Shown piece after piece: positions 49,291 to 62,336 of a stretch of 64,000 bases of DNA. Source of the stretch: Diprion similis. Taxonomy: Eukaryota > Arthropoda > Insecta > Hymenoptera > Diprionidae. The notes below the pieces were generated by a model. That model had not been told where the DNA came from. It did no database searches and saw nothing but the letters and a program-made list of their open reading frames with translations. The position numbers were made by a program, and so were the translations under genes. Each line of letters starts with the position of its first letter. Position 1 is the stretch's first letter. The DNA is taken from positions 4,402,001 through 4,466,000 of the forward strand of contig NC_060110.1 in the NCBI RefSeq assembly GCF_021155765.1, written 5' to 3'.

Positions 49291-50741
49291 ATACGCTTTT
49301 TCTGCCATTTAATTCGATTTCACGACGTAGCATGTGCCTTCAAAACGATAATATTTATGACGACAGACGAATGCGTAATATGACGCAATTAGATTACTCC
49401 TCAGGTTGGCATCACTGTTCTATTGTTGTCACTCGCGGGAAAATTTTAAACTCTTTTCAGCCCGCTTACATTGACGATATCTTTTAAGCATACGTGCTAT
49501 TCGTTAATTAAACTAGTTACAAAAAGATTTTGTACAGTAGGCACCGTATCCTGTCTCCAATAATCATAGAAGAAACAAAATCAAAAACTTCTAGCGCGTG
49601 AAAGCAATGAGATATGGTATGTCAGAAGTATTTAAATAATGTCAATAAAATTAAAAGTATTCCGACTCCATGGTAATAATTTTAATTAATCTCTTTGGCC
49701 AATTTTTCATCCATAGATTAAAGGATAAAACTGTTTATCTTCAACAGATTTCCACATTCTCTCAATATAATGGCAAGTGAAATAATTTCTCATTCTAGAG
49801 ATTGTCTACAACAAATACATTTGGAATTTTTTTCCAGTAGAGTGCGCAGTTCTGTAAATAATCTTGTTTGCTATAATGGGAAGTAAAGGAATTTTATTGG
49901 ACATGAGTTGCGCGGTTATAAGCAGTAGGCTCGGTAATATTTTCACAAACTGTTTTAATAAAGAAAACGGGTTCACACTTCTTTCGCGGTTTATATTAAA
50001 TATTAATATTTATAATATATGTATAATATATATTTACGTGCGCGTATACGGTGATTTATGAACAGTGACACACATAATACATAAAATAAATAAAACATAA
50101 CTAAGTAGAAATAATATATGCAGATTTAATGCCAATGCGCTGCTAAAATTGTTTGAACTATAGGTAGTCGTACGGTGTGTATGCATGTACGACAAACAAG
50201 TGCCTGTAAAATACATACGTAGGCCGCTCCAGCCGTTATAACTTTTATACTCTCGTCCATGTCGTGATTTATACTTGCGTAGTGATACTTAATAGTTATG
50301 AAAACACATTGTTCATTTATGACCGATTCAACTACTGCCTACAGTCAATATTATATAAAATACACAGTAATTATTTTTGTTGAAACAGACCGAATACATA
50401 TACATTCAGTTTTAATTGACATTTCCCATACTGCGAATTGTGCGCAATTATTTTTTTTCATACTTTTTTCTTGTTTTTTAGTATTTGTCAAAATTGAAGA
50501 TCAGAAGCGACAAGGATTTTTGAAAAGATTTCGCCGGTAAACCGAAAAACATCACACAAGCCATTATGTAAATATTATGATTTAATGATCATCAATCATT
50601 TCATCACAAGTTATCCACAATATTTTACTCCACAACTGTTACTTTCAAGCTACATGAAGTCACACGTACCTGATTATGTTCAAAAATATTACAATGATAA
50701 TCACAAGAATAGTCATAACGATGACGATGATCATGATGATG

Positions 50742-50793
<52 letters not shown>

Positions 50794-53700
50794 CAACAAC
50801 AGCAATAACAACAGTAATAACATGATAGACACACATGAAAAAACGTATTTTTAATATTATCTTATTATTACTTTATCATCTTTTAGTTGTTTGGATAGAA
50901 AATGGTATAATACAAGTACACAGTACCAATAGATTAGCAGAGAGTTCCGGTTACTCGAGAGTTTTAAATAAGTTCGATTTTAATCGAAACGCTACAACTG
51001 CCTTAGAAGTTAATTATAGCAGATTACTGTTGGATAAGAGTCTTAAATTGTTCATATGGCGTTTACTTATAGAATAAAGAATTCGTATCTGTTGTTACAG
51101 CACACTTATCAATAATCTGTCACTGGTTAGTCCCACCTTTATTGGTCTGTTTGTGTGTTATTTTGCAAACTTTCCGACAGCAAATGCTAGACTAATTTTT
51201 TCCTCCTTCATTTTACTTCTTATATAAATCGCGGTACGAATTCGAAAGACTAGGAGCCTTAGTCTAGGTAACACGTTAACAGTAAATATCAGAGTACATA
51301 TCTACATATACTTCCTTGTTTTACGGTGAAACCATACGTACAATTGTAAATGGAGTTTAATCATGAACGTGCTTTCCACCCAAGGCACGGAAGTATTGCT
51401 ACCAAGGTGAAAACAAGATGTGGCATGAATTTGTTTGGTAGTCGCCAAAGAAAAATAAGAGAGAGGGTACTAAGGTAATAATGTTAGACTTAGACGAGTC
51501 CTGTCTTTGACCGTGTATGGAGGGTACATAGGTATGTTTAGTAACCGATCCTACGATTGTGATGATATTCATATTCGATACTACCCATTGAGTTGAAAGA
51601 TTAACTCGGTATTTGAGTATGCCTTGAAACAATAGCCGGATAATTGATTATTAACATCAAATTAGAGGGCTCAAGTTTTGGCGATAGTTTATGAAGATCG
51701 ACTATCTTCTGGAGAAATTACTTCCGTAAACATACCACGTAGACAGACATACGCTCAGAACTCAGACACACAATGTTATCATACTTTTTAAATTCATGTT
51801 TTCATACTTGCTCATCAGATAATTATTTTATTTCTTTACTTTCTGGCTGTTTAAATGGATTCTAATAATTTCTATGTCAATAATAATAATGATAATTATA
51901 GGGAAGATGGAGTAGTATAAAAATCAATATTGTACCAGAAACAGAACAACACAGACGCATAAGCGCAGAATTTACCTGAAAGTTGACATAGAAATGATTG
52001 AAATAGAGCGAATCGATCACGTAAGAAATTGAAGAAAAACTATTCTCCCTGTTCCTCAAAGCTTGCACATCATTGGCTAGCTCTAAGTAATGTGCGATAT
52101 ATGAATTTAGTCATTGTTACAATAATTGATAAATCTCAATTCCGTTTCTTTCCTGGATAGAATTGAATAGAGATTGCTCGTCAATTAGTTTGGCTATTAG
52201 GATCATTATCTAAAGTTTACAATCGTTGAAATAAATAAGTAAAATTTCCGTGTATGCGCGCTAACTTATGAATTAAAAACAACTCAGTCGTTATCAGGTT
52301 TAATTATTGTAAGGAGCCTAGCCTATAGTCTAATTTAAATTTGTGCTCAAATTAATTCTAAAGACCAAGGCATTACTAGGCGAGCCGTTATAGGTACCTA
52401 AATGCACCAAAGTAAGAGCATCGTATGCGTCGGGTAAATGGTTGCTTGATATCATTTGGTTCCTATAGCACTCGATAGAAAATGCCATAAATAGTTCAAT
52501 GACTGGCGCAGGTTCTCAATACTCACAACTTGATCACTGTTAACTGAGATACTTAAAAATAATAACGATTCATCCAAAACAGTGTGTTTAGTTGTCTATA
52601 ATCCGAGATTAAACTTATATATTAAATGGTTAAAATAATTTACGAGACCTATTAACGCTTTTGCGATATTCAATGTGAGATTAATATTGTAATATTTCCA
52701 TAACATTTAACCGCTCGCTTGGAATGTCTGATAAATTTCTAACACATCGAGTTCGGAATTCTTGATAGAAAGTATCGTTTAGGGCTGAGCATACTTTAAT
52801 TTATGAAGAGTTTATAGTTCAAAGAAATTTCTTATAGGAGATAATTTAATCGGCCTCCTGAATGAGACACGCATTTCAGCTATTCGTTAATAATCATTCA
52901 TATTTTTCATGTATGATGTGTGAATTACTTTCAATCATCTCATCTTATGAACACAACGTATGTAATGTATATAATTCAAGTAATAAAATATATGATATAT
53001 CTATTTTATATATAAACATACGTATACAGAGAGGATCTTTTGAAACTGGTACTTTTGCACCTATAGTACTAGAATTTGCAACGGTTAATGACAGGTGTGC
53101 AATTATTTCGATTAACTCGAAAAGTCCATTTCGAAAGATTCTCATGGAATGAGTGAAATATTAGTGTTTTATTGCTTTGCATTTAAGAACGGAAAGCTAA
53201 GTGGAAACAAAAAAATGTCAATCCTCAACGAACCAAATACAATTTATGCAAACGTTAGAAGAGAATAATTATACCTACAGCAAGTACAAAGCTGTTGAAT
53301 ATTACTGTCTTTGGAATCACAAAACTAAAACATCACATGAAATTAGACATCAATTACGCGCCTAATAATCTTCATATTGAGATGTGATGAACGTACATTG
53401 GCATTATACTGTTTTAAATAAAAAAAATGGCACTCATTCAGTCGGCCACATTATTTTTTCCAATAAGTATTCGATCAATTTCTTTTGTAGTTTTTGCCGT
53501 CCAGAAATCGAATTCCTAATCATGAGCAAATGTCAATTCAAATTATTTGTTTTGAACTATGTTTTTTTAATGTTATTAATTTCTAGCTCTATAGCCACAG
53601 TTTTGTTTCTACCAGTCTTTTTTCCTTCTCCATACCTAGGCAATTTAATTACTAACAATCGTCATTATGAACCCTGTTTTCATTTCTTTTTATTTTAGGT

Positions 53701-55154
53701 TTGTTTTTTCTCGACCAATTTTTACTCAATAGTTTGAACCGTAAACTGAATCGATTTTATTTAAAAACTTTTATATTATGGCACAAAAAAATTTGGCATA
53801 ATTTGATTCATCATTCATATTATTCCAGATTCACAAACGGAAGACTTAATTGAAAGGGTTTCTTTCTATGATACTTTCTTCAATTATTTTGTTTGTTCAG
53901 CTCAAGCTCGCTGCTTGTGAATCACGAGTATAGACTATCCTGGCCTATCTGTAACGAACCACACTATCCTCATTCGAATACGAACATAATTTATTGATAT
54001 TATATTACTTGATACCACCTCTTCGCTGAAATTTCGCATCATGACTTAATGAATCAAACAACATAATGGTTTGTACTTAAATTGAGTTATTCTTTTTGAA
54101 AGAATAGAAGGAAGGACATAGTCATATAAAATACATTCTTCCTCCTATGCATGTTTTAACCTATGTCTTTCATACCTACATCATAATTTGTAAACATGTT
54201 TTACGTTACATGATTATCATGACATGTGACTAATTCGCATCAATACAATTAGACGCTAGTATGACGACAGCATAATTTCTTTCTATACATTAATCATTGA
54301 ATGTTGTTCGTACACACAAGATAACGATGAGCATGTGAAGACAGTATAACTCCTGTGACAAACATTACCCACATAAACAATACGCACAACAAGCGTAATC
54401 AATTGCGGAGATTTTTATTAATTGAATTCATAAATTATTCCATTCAGTCAGTCAAAGTAAATGGAAGATTTCACAGTTCAATTATGACCTGTTTGTCAGA
54501 CGAAACTATATGTCATGGGCTCGAGACTCTTACCTATTGAATAACCATAGTATGTATTATATAATATTACGTGCGTACGAATTAATTGCAAGACTTCCAT
54601 AGACCTTCTTATTTGTTTTTTATCATCAATTACTGATTGGTAATGTCGTTACATATCGACTAAATGAGTAGAGATGCTACCACACTATCGTACTATCGAC
54701 AGTATCCAGTATTCCGAATAATTGGTCATGTCGAGAACACATCATTTTTCTCAAATACTGATCAGCCTGATCATCCATCGCTACTGCTGCTTGAACTGGG
54801 CGTCAGTTCTTTTAGTCTATGGCTGACTAGTGTTGCCTTTACATTTGGCTTTACTGTTGAAGATGATTCAGGGATATCTGTTCTTTGCTAAAGTCTCCAC
54901 AAGCTGGATTTCCTCGGCACAGGTACAGATCCTGCTGGACGAATAACATAAATATAGAGAGTATGATTAGGGCAACGCAATTACATGGATGATTTTTTCT
55001 AAACCTTTCTATCAATTCCCTTTTTTCGAAATCTATACATTATTGTCGCATTATTACTATGGTTTGAAATTATACACAAGTATTATTGTCATTTAAAAAG
55101 GAACTAAATATTGGAACTATCCATTCTCTTCTTGATTACTGATTACTCTTTCTG
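49291..55154. other. Intergenic region upstream of ANKRD11/12 and downstream of PDE7
   Basis: 5.9 kb, AT-rich. It should hold the ANKRD11/12 promoter and the PDE7 3' UTR. An (AAT)n tract lies at 50,742. The small frames on both strands have no family resemblance. At 54,840-54,925 (minus) a possible extra 3' exon of PDE7 follows a CCAGCAG acceptor, but it is unproven. Confidence 0.6.
50742..50790. repeat. (AAT)n microsatellite
   Basis: About 16 AAT units, then several AAC units. The Asn-rich plus frame (50585-50854) and Tyr-rich minus frame across it are artefacts. Confidence 0.95.
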
Positions 55155-55519
55155 TTACTGACCAACATGTGATATGGCTACCATATCGATAGGTAAAGAT
55201 CCTCTCCTTTTCGTTACAGGTTCTGGAATCGACTCTTTCCTGCCAATGTCTCTTTTCCATCGAATCCAGGCAGCGTTTTCGACTACATCCATACTGCCAG
55301 CAAACATTTCAGGCCCGCCACTGCTTCTTCGACGTAGAACCTTCTTTCGGTTTCTCGATTTGCCATTCACACTGTTTCTGTTGTACATCTCACGTCGGAG
55401 TTCCGATATGTCGGCAGGTACAGAGCCACGTCTCGATGACGGCATTCCAGTAATAGGAAGGGGTGCTTCGATTACATGGGTCGAAGCGTTATTATTGCTG
55501 GGACAGTCTGCTTCTTCAC
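55155..55519 (-). CDS. PDE7: PDE7 terminal exon, two further modules
   Basis: 365 bp ending in TAA. Contains RRGSVPADI, a basic patch [13 protein letters not shown], and [13 protein letters not shown] phase-2 GTAACA two bases before the stop could splice onward to about 54,925, but the stop as read is the simpler model. Confidence 0.75.
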
Positions 55520-58500
55520 CTAGAATGATTTCAAAATAATTCAGTTATTTTTTTCCTTGTGAAACACTATTAGAGGTAGTTTTATTCAGGTGAAGTAACA
55601 GGTTGGAGATGTTATGATAAGGATAAATGCCTTTGCACTTAAACGTAGATTTCTGTTTTCTAAGTGATTGAACACTTTTAGCTTTATGTCAGGAATAGTC
55701 AATGATCTTACACATTGGAAAGAAAACACTGTCCAAAAGGCCATCCAATACAGTGTCTTGCGGTAAACTAGCTCTTCGAGGGGAGGATTCATTTTCTTCT
55801 TGTGCACCCAACGCTGATCTATTGGGTCCTCCATCTAAGGTCAAGCAGAGCAATTTTGTTAGAATGTTAGCTAGTATTAGTTGCGGTTGATGAGAAATGT
55901 TGTATTTAGAGTTTTACTATGCAGTATAAAGTCTTGTTAACATGTGAGTACTGAATAGGGGGAATGCTTACTATTTTTTTTTTATTATCGCATGGTGCAG
56001 TATGAGTCTTGTAATGTGTCAACACATATCTAGTCAGTATTTTTAGGTATGACATTGAAATATATGCTTGTGTGATGCAAGACTAGAAAATCACTGTTAA
56101 ATTCACCATATATGCATTAAAATCTTTATATTTACACAGCATACGATTTGATACATTTATATAAATATATTTACATTACTACAACAATGTCAAGGAACAT
56201 TAGCAATAATCAACAGTTTTTATCATTAGCTAGGCGAAAATTACTCTGAAAAACTCATGCATATTATACGTGATGTACAATCTAGGTAAATAAAAAAATC
56301 TTCAAGACTGATTATTAAATACGCAGAATTTTTTTTAATCAAGTCAAATGGGTTTCGTGCTGAAATTTTTACCCATTTTCTCGACTTATCGTCATTCTAG
56401 TGGCTATATAATAGTGTTGAAGCCTATTTAATAATTTGTAGTAGTGCTGTTTAAGACTTTTTGATATAATTACATGAATAAGTGGAAATTATGACAATAG
56501 TTGTAAAATATGATATACAACCCTACCATAATCACTTTCGGAAATGCATCTAACAGTAAGAATTTCAGCTATCGCTCGATTTCTTGCATCAGTGAGTACA
56601 AGAGTACGTTACAAAATTCAAAATATTTTCTTCAAATTTCAAGTTTTGACTAATAACAATTTTTATAAAAATTCCATATACGGTAAATATCGGGTGTTTT
56701 TAAACCTCCGCGCGTCAAAACCCTTCTCTGAAACATACGCAAATTTCACAGTTATCGCAAGAACATAATAAACTAAAGTTGCTACATAAATTGTGAGGCG
56801 TTTTGTAACCATTTACTAATGAGCATTACTTGTTATTAAGAATACAGATAATTTAGATAGAAATTGTGAATTGCAACTAAGTGATGCAGAGATGATAATT
56901 ACTCATGAGATCATGATTTGGACAGGAAATTTTGTTCTTTATGCTACGAAGATGAATGTGGTGAAATTTAAATGAGTAAGTCTAATTGTGAGAAGAATGA
57001 TGATTTGCAAAGGTCTTGGTAACATCACTTTTCATAGCTATTTAGACCAACACTTGAGAATATATTTAGCATGATAATTTTAGATAGAATGGAAATTTAT
57101 TGTTTTTAAAAACATTGATATTAGTCTAGACTCGATTAATATTTCAGAAAATTGTTGTGATTTCAACGACACGTCCCTTAAAAAAATGTAAACAATACTC
57201 TGAATACCCAGAATACTCGTACTGCACAGAAAGTAAAATATTGTTTTGCTGCTCATCTAAGGTTCTTACATAATATTTTTCATTCGAATAAATATTAAGC
57301 ATGTGCATATGAAGAGAGAAAAAAATAAAAAATTCAAATTTATAATAATAACATGACTGATACGACTACACACTCAAGTCTTTTGAAATGATAGAGATTG
57401 AAAACGATTATTATCTACAGTCTGCATCTCTGTGTATATGTTACAAGAAAATCTTTAGTACAGTATATAGAAGCTATATGAGTAGTATAGTATGTATGTA
57501 GGTATTGCTTTGATTGTACTTTAAACACAATATTCAATTCTAGTCAAAAGTTGGTGTATGTGTTTGACATGTAGTCTAGTTGCATACGGTGGTAGCATAC
57601 TTTGGTGCCTGGTCATATCGGTTGGGACGGAGCCTCGCCTAGAATAACGGTCCCCTCGTGGTGCCAACGCCATCATAGAGATGTCATCTAACTTTGACAA
57701 CAGACCAACTGGGGCTGAACTACGTCTTCTCGCCAGTCCCTAAAATTGCCGCAAAATAAAAATGTTATTACTCTAAACATTCATTAGAATGCAAAATCTT
57801 GGGCCTTGTTGAAGAGGATTGAAATTACAATTAAAAATTACGGAGTAATCGCTTTCATAATTACTGTGGTATTTTGGTCTACTCGATCATTTGCTAGTAC
57901 TATATCGGTATCAATCTTTGGAAATTTCTCTACTTTGTACCACCTAAGGTTCACAGATCTTTTCCATGTATCGAAAGCAATAGCTTAGCAATAGCAATAG
58001 ACATAGAATGAGGTCCTAGTAACATTGAAAACAAAAATAAACTGTTAGTTATTTTACGAAGCTGAAGTTTGTAATGAAAATGTAATGACGTAATTATAGG
58101 TTCAACCGTCATTAATCGACTGAAATCCGATAAACCACAATGAACCAGAACATTGATATATTCTGTAAACTTGAAATTTTCAAAGTTAATCTCAAGTAGT
58201 AAAATAGTGATTTTGTGTTCAATGTTTCGTTATGTTTACATTACTGACTGCAACCTTGTATTATTTCAACAAAATTTTTAATCCTGAAGTCTTGAGGCTC
58301 TCTGCAATTTTATGAATCGAGGTTTTGTGTTTGAAACATACCTCAAATTGAAACGTTGGGTAGTATCGTTCTGGACACATCTGAATTCCTAATATTCTGG
58401 TAGTTAATAAGACTATTATATTAAAGACTAGAAGACTTTTTTATACAACACAATATGATTATATACGTTGTAAAAAGTGTCAATTTATGATCTGTTACAT

Positions 58501-61500
58501 GATGTTATTAAGACGGAATTTTCTACATAATTGAAATAAAAGAATTACCAGCAAGAAGTGAGTTTGAATTAATTGAAATTGAATGGGTTGCGAATTAGAT
58601 TTCGGACTACACATACTTGGTATGGACAAAAAAAAGGAGAAAGTTAGATTATTTTAAACCCACGTGAATAATCAAAGTGATTATATTTATTGACTTCTCT
58701 TGTCTTTCAGTGGAATTGAAAAGAAGAAAAAAAAAAGTAAACTTGTTCAGCTTGATTACTAACCACTACTTGAAACGAATACAACTGCATTTGAACCTCG
58801 ATTCTAAAAGCAATTTTGGAGTGAGAATTTGAATACCAGGGGTACACAAACTCTCCCCTTTTTATTCGATTTTACGCTTCAGATAAATGTAAAAATCAAA
58901 TTGACGATTATCCACCGTTTTTTTTTTTAATTAGACCTTCCTTACCAATTTTCGTTACAATTTTAAAAGTTTTTACAGTTTTTTTCACTAAATTATATGC
59001 CTGTTACATTCTTAACTTTAGGTTACTGATGTTCTGAATACATTTGATTGACTAGATGGTTAAAAAAAAGTAATAGCCATGTCATCTTGTAGGCATTCGA
59101 ATTTATGAGCCCCATGATCAGTGAGCCAGAAAGTAACAGGTATAAAGTGGCAAATCACAAATACTGTTTTGCATGAAGACTTTTTATCATTCTAATTGTA
59201 AAATTGATTCCCCCTTATTGTGAATGTAATTGTAAAATCAATTAGGGAATCCGAAGAAAATATCTTTGCATCATTTAAAATCTTGAGGAGATGTTCTTGA
59301 TGCAGTTATTACCTGGTTAGATCGCCTACTCGATGACAGTGTTTTCCCATCGTCGCCATATCTCGGGTCTACGTTCTCCTTCATTTCTGGTTCCACGCTG
59401 AGTTTAAGAATTTTGGCTCCTTTATCCTTCCAAATCTCCGAATCTCTCTTGTTGCCTATAGAAACACTATCATTGGTTGAATCACTGACACTTCTCCTGG
59501 GTTCGCTGCCACTATCGCTTGAACCACTAAGAACACGGGGTGGAGAATCGGGTGGTGTACCAACAAAGAACGCTCTATGTGCACTTTCGGATGAAACTGG
59601 TACCGCACTAAGCCGTCTGTTAATCTGACTATCATTTTTTGTCAAGTCTATCACTGGTATTGAAAATCGTCTCGTCGAATCGCACAATAATTTCGTATCG
59701 CTACAGCAGGATTCCATGATGACAGAATCGACACCAACTGCCAGATCGTTAGTTTTTCTCATTTCTGGAGAACTTTCGTTATCGGAGTACGTTTTACAAA
59801 TATTTGACCCTGACATGACCTCCAAAGTAATTATTGAGCCTTCGGGATGCGGCAAATTCGCGGACTCTGATTCAGTTTCCGCAGATTTCCGTCTTTCGCA
59901 AACATCCAATGTCAAAGTGGAAGATTTTTGAGTTGCTTTTTTAATGGAGAGCGAAGAACCAACGATCTGCATCGAATGTCGTCTGGCACACTCCGGGCTC
60001 AATGTATTGGCTTCGAGCTTCCTCATGAGATCCGGCATCGCGGATCCTCGCCTCTTAGTCGATGCTTCGAAAGAGTTAGATTCTCTCTTCTGTATTCTAG
60101 CAACATTGAGAGTGGCGCTGGATCGTCTGCTCGATTCTTTACTGTTACAGGGCAAGGGTGAATCGAGAGGTGTGCTGCACTGTTCGTCGGTACAAGATCT
60201 GTCCTTAGTAGGGCTCGGAGTTGAACTTGAGAGACTGTCGGCTTCGATTAGGGCCTCGGAGCATTGAGACATTTCCGCTGTTGTCGACATGTACCTCATT
60301 CGCACGTAAGGCTGAAGAGGCGGGAATGTTTGCTGCCTGGTCAACTGTTTCGTCTGGCTGGACAGTTTCTGATCCGGCTGTAATACGGTACTCAATCTGG
60401 AGGCCTCTGTGCTGTTCGTTATGCTCGCTATACTGGGTTCGGGTAGTAAATTTTCCGCGCTAACCGGCCGTTCGCTACTGCGCGCAGCGGAAGAGTGAAG
60501 GCTGCTCTTTGAGGACAACAATGACAGAGAACTGCGACCAAGCATAGTTTGATCTTCGAGCTTGACGAGCGGAGTTTTGAGTTTCTTCTGCTCTGTCGGT
60601 AGGCTTTCTCTTCTGATAATGGTCCGAGAGATTGGCAGTAATTTCGGAACACTCAACGGCACAGAATGCCTACGTCCGACACGTTCGGTGTCCACTTTTC
60701 CAGGTAAACTGGGCCTCCTCGACAAGGAGGCGTCCGGCAGTAGTAAATCGATGCTTCCAGAGTCTTCGGCCAGATCTTCATCCTCCGAGGTGAGAGCGTT
60801 GTCAATGTCGTCGAGTTCAGACATTTCGGTCTTTGTGTCTTCAACTACCTCCTGCCGTATCAGAGCCTCCCATCTCGTCTGATTCCCTTTCAAGTAATCC
60901 ATAAGATCGACACTCAATCCAGTACCCAAAAATCTATGCCACTCTTCATACAATGGTGTTACTACAAACTTGAAGAATCCGGCTTGGATTTTTGGTATAC
61001 TTATTGTATGTCTGTCGCACAGTGGAGTTACTGGCAAGTTCAATTTTCGCTCGTAGTCTCCCTGGCGAAAGAACTCCTCGCAAACTTTGTGCGACCATTT
61101 TCGAGAGATGTCCCATGGTCGACATGGATTTGAAATGTCCGCACACTTTAATGCTATTTGGAGGATAAAGTGCCGGTCTTCACTCCTGCTCATGTCGAGA
61201 AGGTTTTGGTCCAGGTATCGCTGGAAAAATAAAGGGGCTGTTATGTTGCTGCGAAAACATTTATCGGTTAATTTATTTATGTTAGAAAATGCATCTACTA
61301 TGACAATAATACTCTGAGAAACAACCAGCATGATAGACAGAGAAAGATGGCCATTGAGAAAAACGAGAAAGAGGTCAAAAAAATCTACGTTGCCTAAGTT
61401 GAAGAAAAGTTTCCAAATATTAGATTTATTTCGAATTGCTTATTTAACATCGCAAAACTTGTTTGTACTTTGCTATACAAAGTTTTTTTACATCAAAAGA

Positions 61501-62336
61501 GGAAAAATAACGGTATCGGAAAATACTGAGGTATTCCAGTTTGTAGAAGAAATTTGAAAAATTAATTTTTTACCGTTCATGCGACGTTCTATTGGTAAAC
61601 TTTAGCAGAGATATTTTCTCGTGTGATGCAAGGAAATTTTTTGCAATAGATCTCAAAGTACCAGTGACTTGTGTAAATACTGACAACAAGTTTTTGTTAA
61701 AAATTTTACGACTTCTTTTTGTTTTGTCATTATGTGAAGCCAGGGATGCGGGTTATCAGAATTCAAGGTACGGAGAATTGTATATAAAATTTGAATAGCC
61801 AACAGGTATCAGAATACTCACTTTGAATCTGGTAAGAAATTCTTGTTGTCTTGTAATGTCTGTAGCCAAAATTAGTGAGCTGATATGTCTCTCGAGCTCT
61901 GGTCTAAGTTCTGGTTCCAACTGTTCGGAAACCCCACTTTCCAATAAGCAGCCGATCGCTGATCTCCAATGGTGATTTTCCAACACCGATGTGTTCTAAG
62001 CAAAGATACTTTTGTTATTGAAAAAAGTAGCGGATGTCATTTGAGGCAGCATTCATTATTTTAGTAGAAGTTCTTGACCACAGATGGCGAGAAAATTTGT
62101 AAGCATTCATCGATTCAACTTTTCTACGACAAAAATTTGAAAGAAGAAAAAAATAACGTAAATATAATGTGTAGGAGTAAATTTTGACAGTTCGTTTATC
62201 TTACTTCGTAAAGCGCAGCGAGATGATTACTGGTGGCAACCAAAAATGGCTGATTAACACCTGGATGATCCAAATCGTGCGTCACCGCTCCAATCAAGGA
62301 TGCCATTATTTCCAAGTGACTCAAATTTTTTCTTAT
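55155..62336 (-). CDS. PDE7: PDE7-type high-affinity cAMP phosphodiesterase, C-terminal part with a very long PKA-site-rich tail (5' end off the window)
   Basis: Hydrolyses cAMP to AMP. Exons (minus, 5' to 3'): 62336-62205, 61995-61822, 61220-59313, 57739-57601, 55834-55712, 55519-55155. All are GT..AG and phase-consistent, giving 946 residues and TAA. The metal-site motif [24 protein letters not shown], the third metal ligand in [11 protein letters not shown] and the nucleotide-binding Gln region [11 protein letters not shown] are present. Similarity to vertebrate PDE7 ([16 protein letters not shown]) is closer than to PDE4 or PDE8. The upstream catalytic helices are beyond position 64,000. 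After the catalytic end (about residue 255 here) a disordered Ser-rich tail of about 690 residues has no vertebrate PDE7 counterpart and carries about 15 R-R-x-S motifs. Confidence 0.88.
55520..55711. other. PDE7 short intron between tail exons
   Basis: 192-bp intron. Nothing else. Confidence 0.7.
55712..55834 (-). CDS. PDE7: PDE7 tail exon, RRASLPQD module
   Basis: 123 bp, phase 1 at both ends, encoding [26 protein letters not shown] and LDSVFFPM. The acceptor follows a pyrimidine-rich stretch and the donor is GTAAGA. Confidence 0.75.
55835..57600. other. PDE7 intron
   Basis: 1.8 kb, AT-rich; no gene or clear repeat seen. Confidence 0.65.
57601..57739 (-). CDS. PDE7: PDE7 tail exon, RRGSVPTD module
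   Basis: 139 bp, phase 0 in and phase 1 out, encoding [19 protein letters not shown] and [13 protein letters not shown]. The donor is GTATGC. Read-through would add 26 residues before TAA, an alternative C-terminus. Confidence 0.75.
57740..59312. other. PDE7 intron
   Basis: 1.6 kb, AT-rich. A 47-bp exon-like block with both splice sites lies at 58342-58388. Its length would shift the frame, so it is not included in the model. Confidence 0.6.
59313..61220 (-). CDS. PDE7: PDE7 large exon: end of catalytic domain plus tail
   Basis: 636 codons. The first 150 or so finish the catalytic domain ([10 protein letters not shown] to RWEALIRQE). The remainder is Ser/Pro-rich with nine R-R-x-S motifs (x = P, H, E, S, G, H, K, F, L). 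It ends AAC CAG at GTAATA. If the intron is retained, translation stops after 14 more codons at 59271. Confidence 0.88.
61822..61995 (-). CDS. PDE7: PDE7 catalytic exon, helices after the HD motif
   Basis: 58 codons, phase 0 at both ends, encoding [20 protein letters not shown] and [19 protein letters not shown], matching the corresponding vertebrate PDE7 segment. Confidence 0.9.
62205..62336 (-). CDS. PDE7: PDE7 exon with the HD metal-binding motif
   Basis: 44 codons, phase 0 at both ends, encoding [20 protein letters not shown] and then [18 protein letters not shown]. The His-Asp pair binds the catalytic metals. Confidence 0.9.

Noticed and set aside
50585..50854. Asn-rich protein on plus and Tyr-rich protein on minus
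   Set aside because: Both are translations of an (AAT)n microsatellite.
58342..58388. 47-bp exon-like block with both splice sites in a PDE7 intron
   Set aside because: Its length would shift the frame between two phase-0 exons, so it was left out of the gene model; it could be a rare poison exon.
59944..60882. Plus-strand frames of 75-107 codons
   Set aside because: Antisense shadows of the large PDE7 exon.
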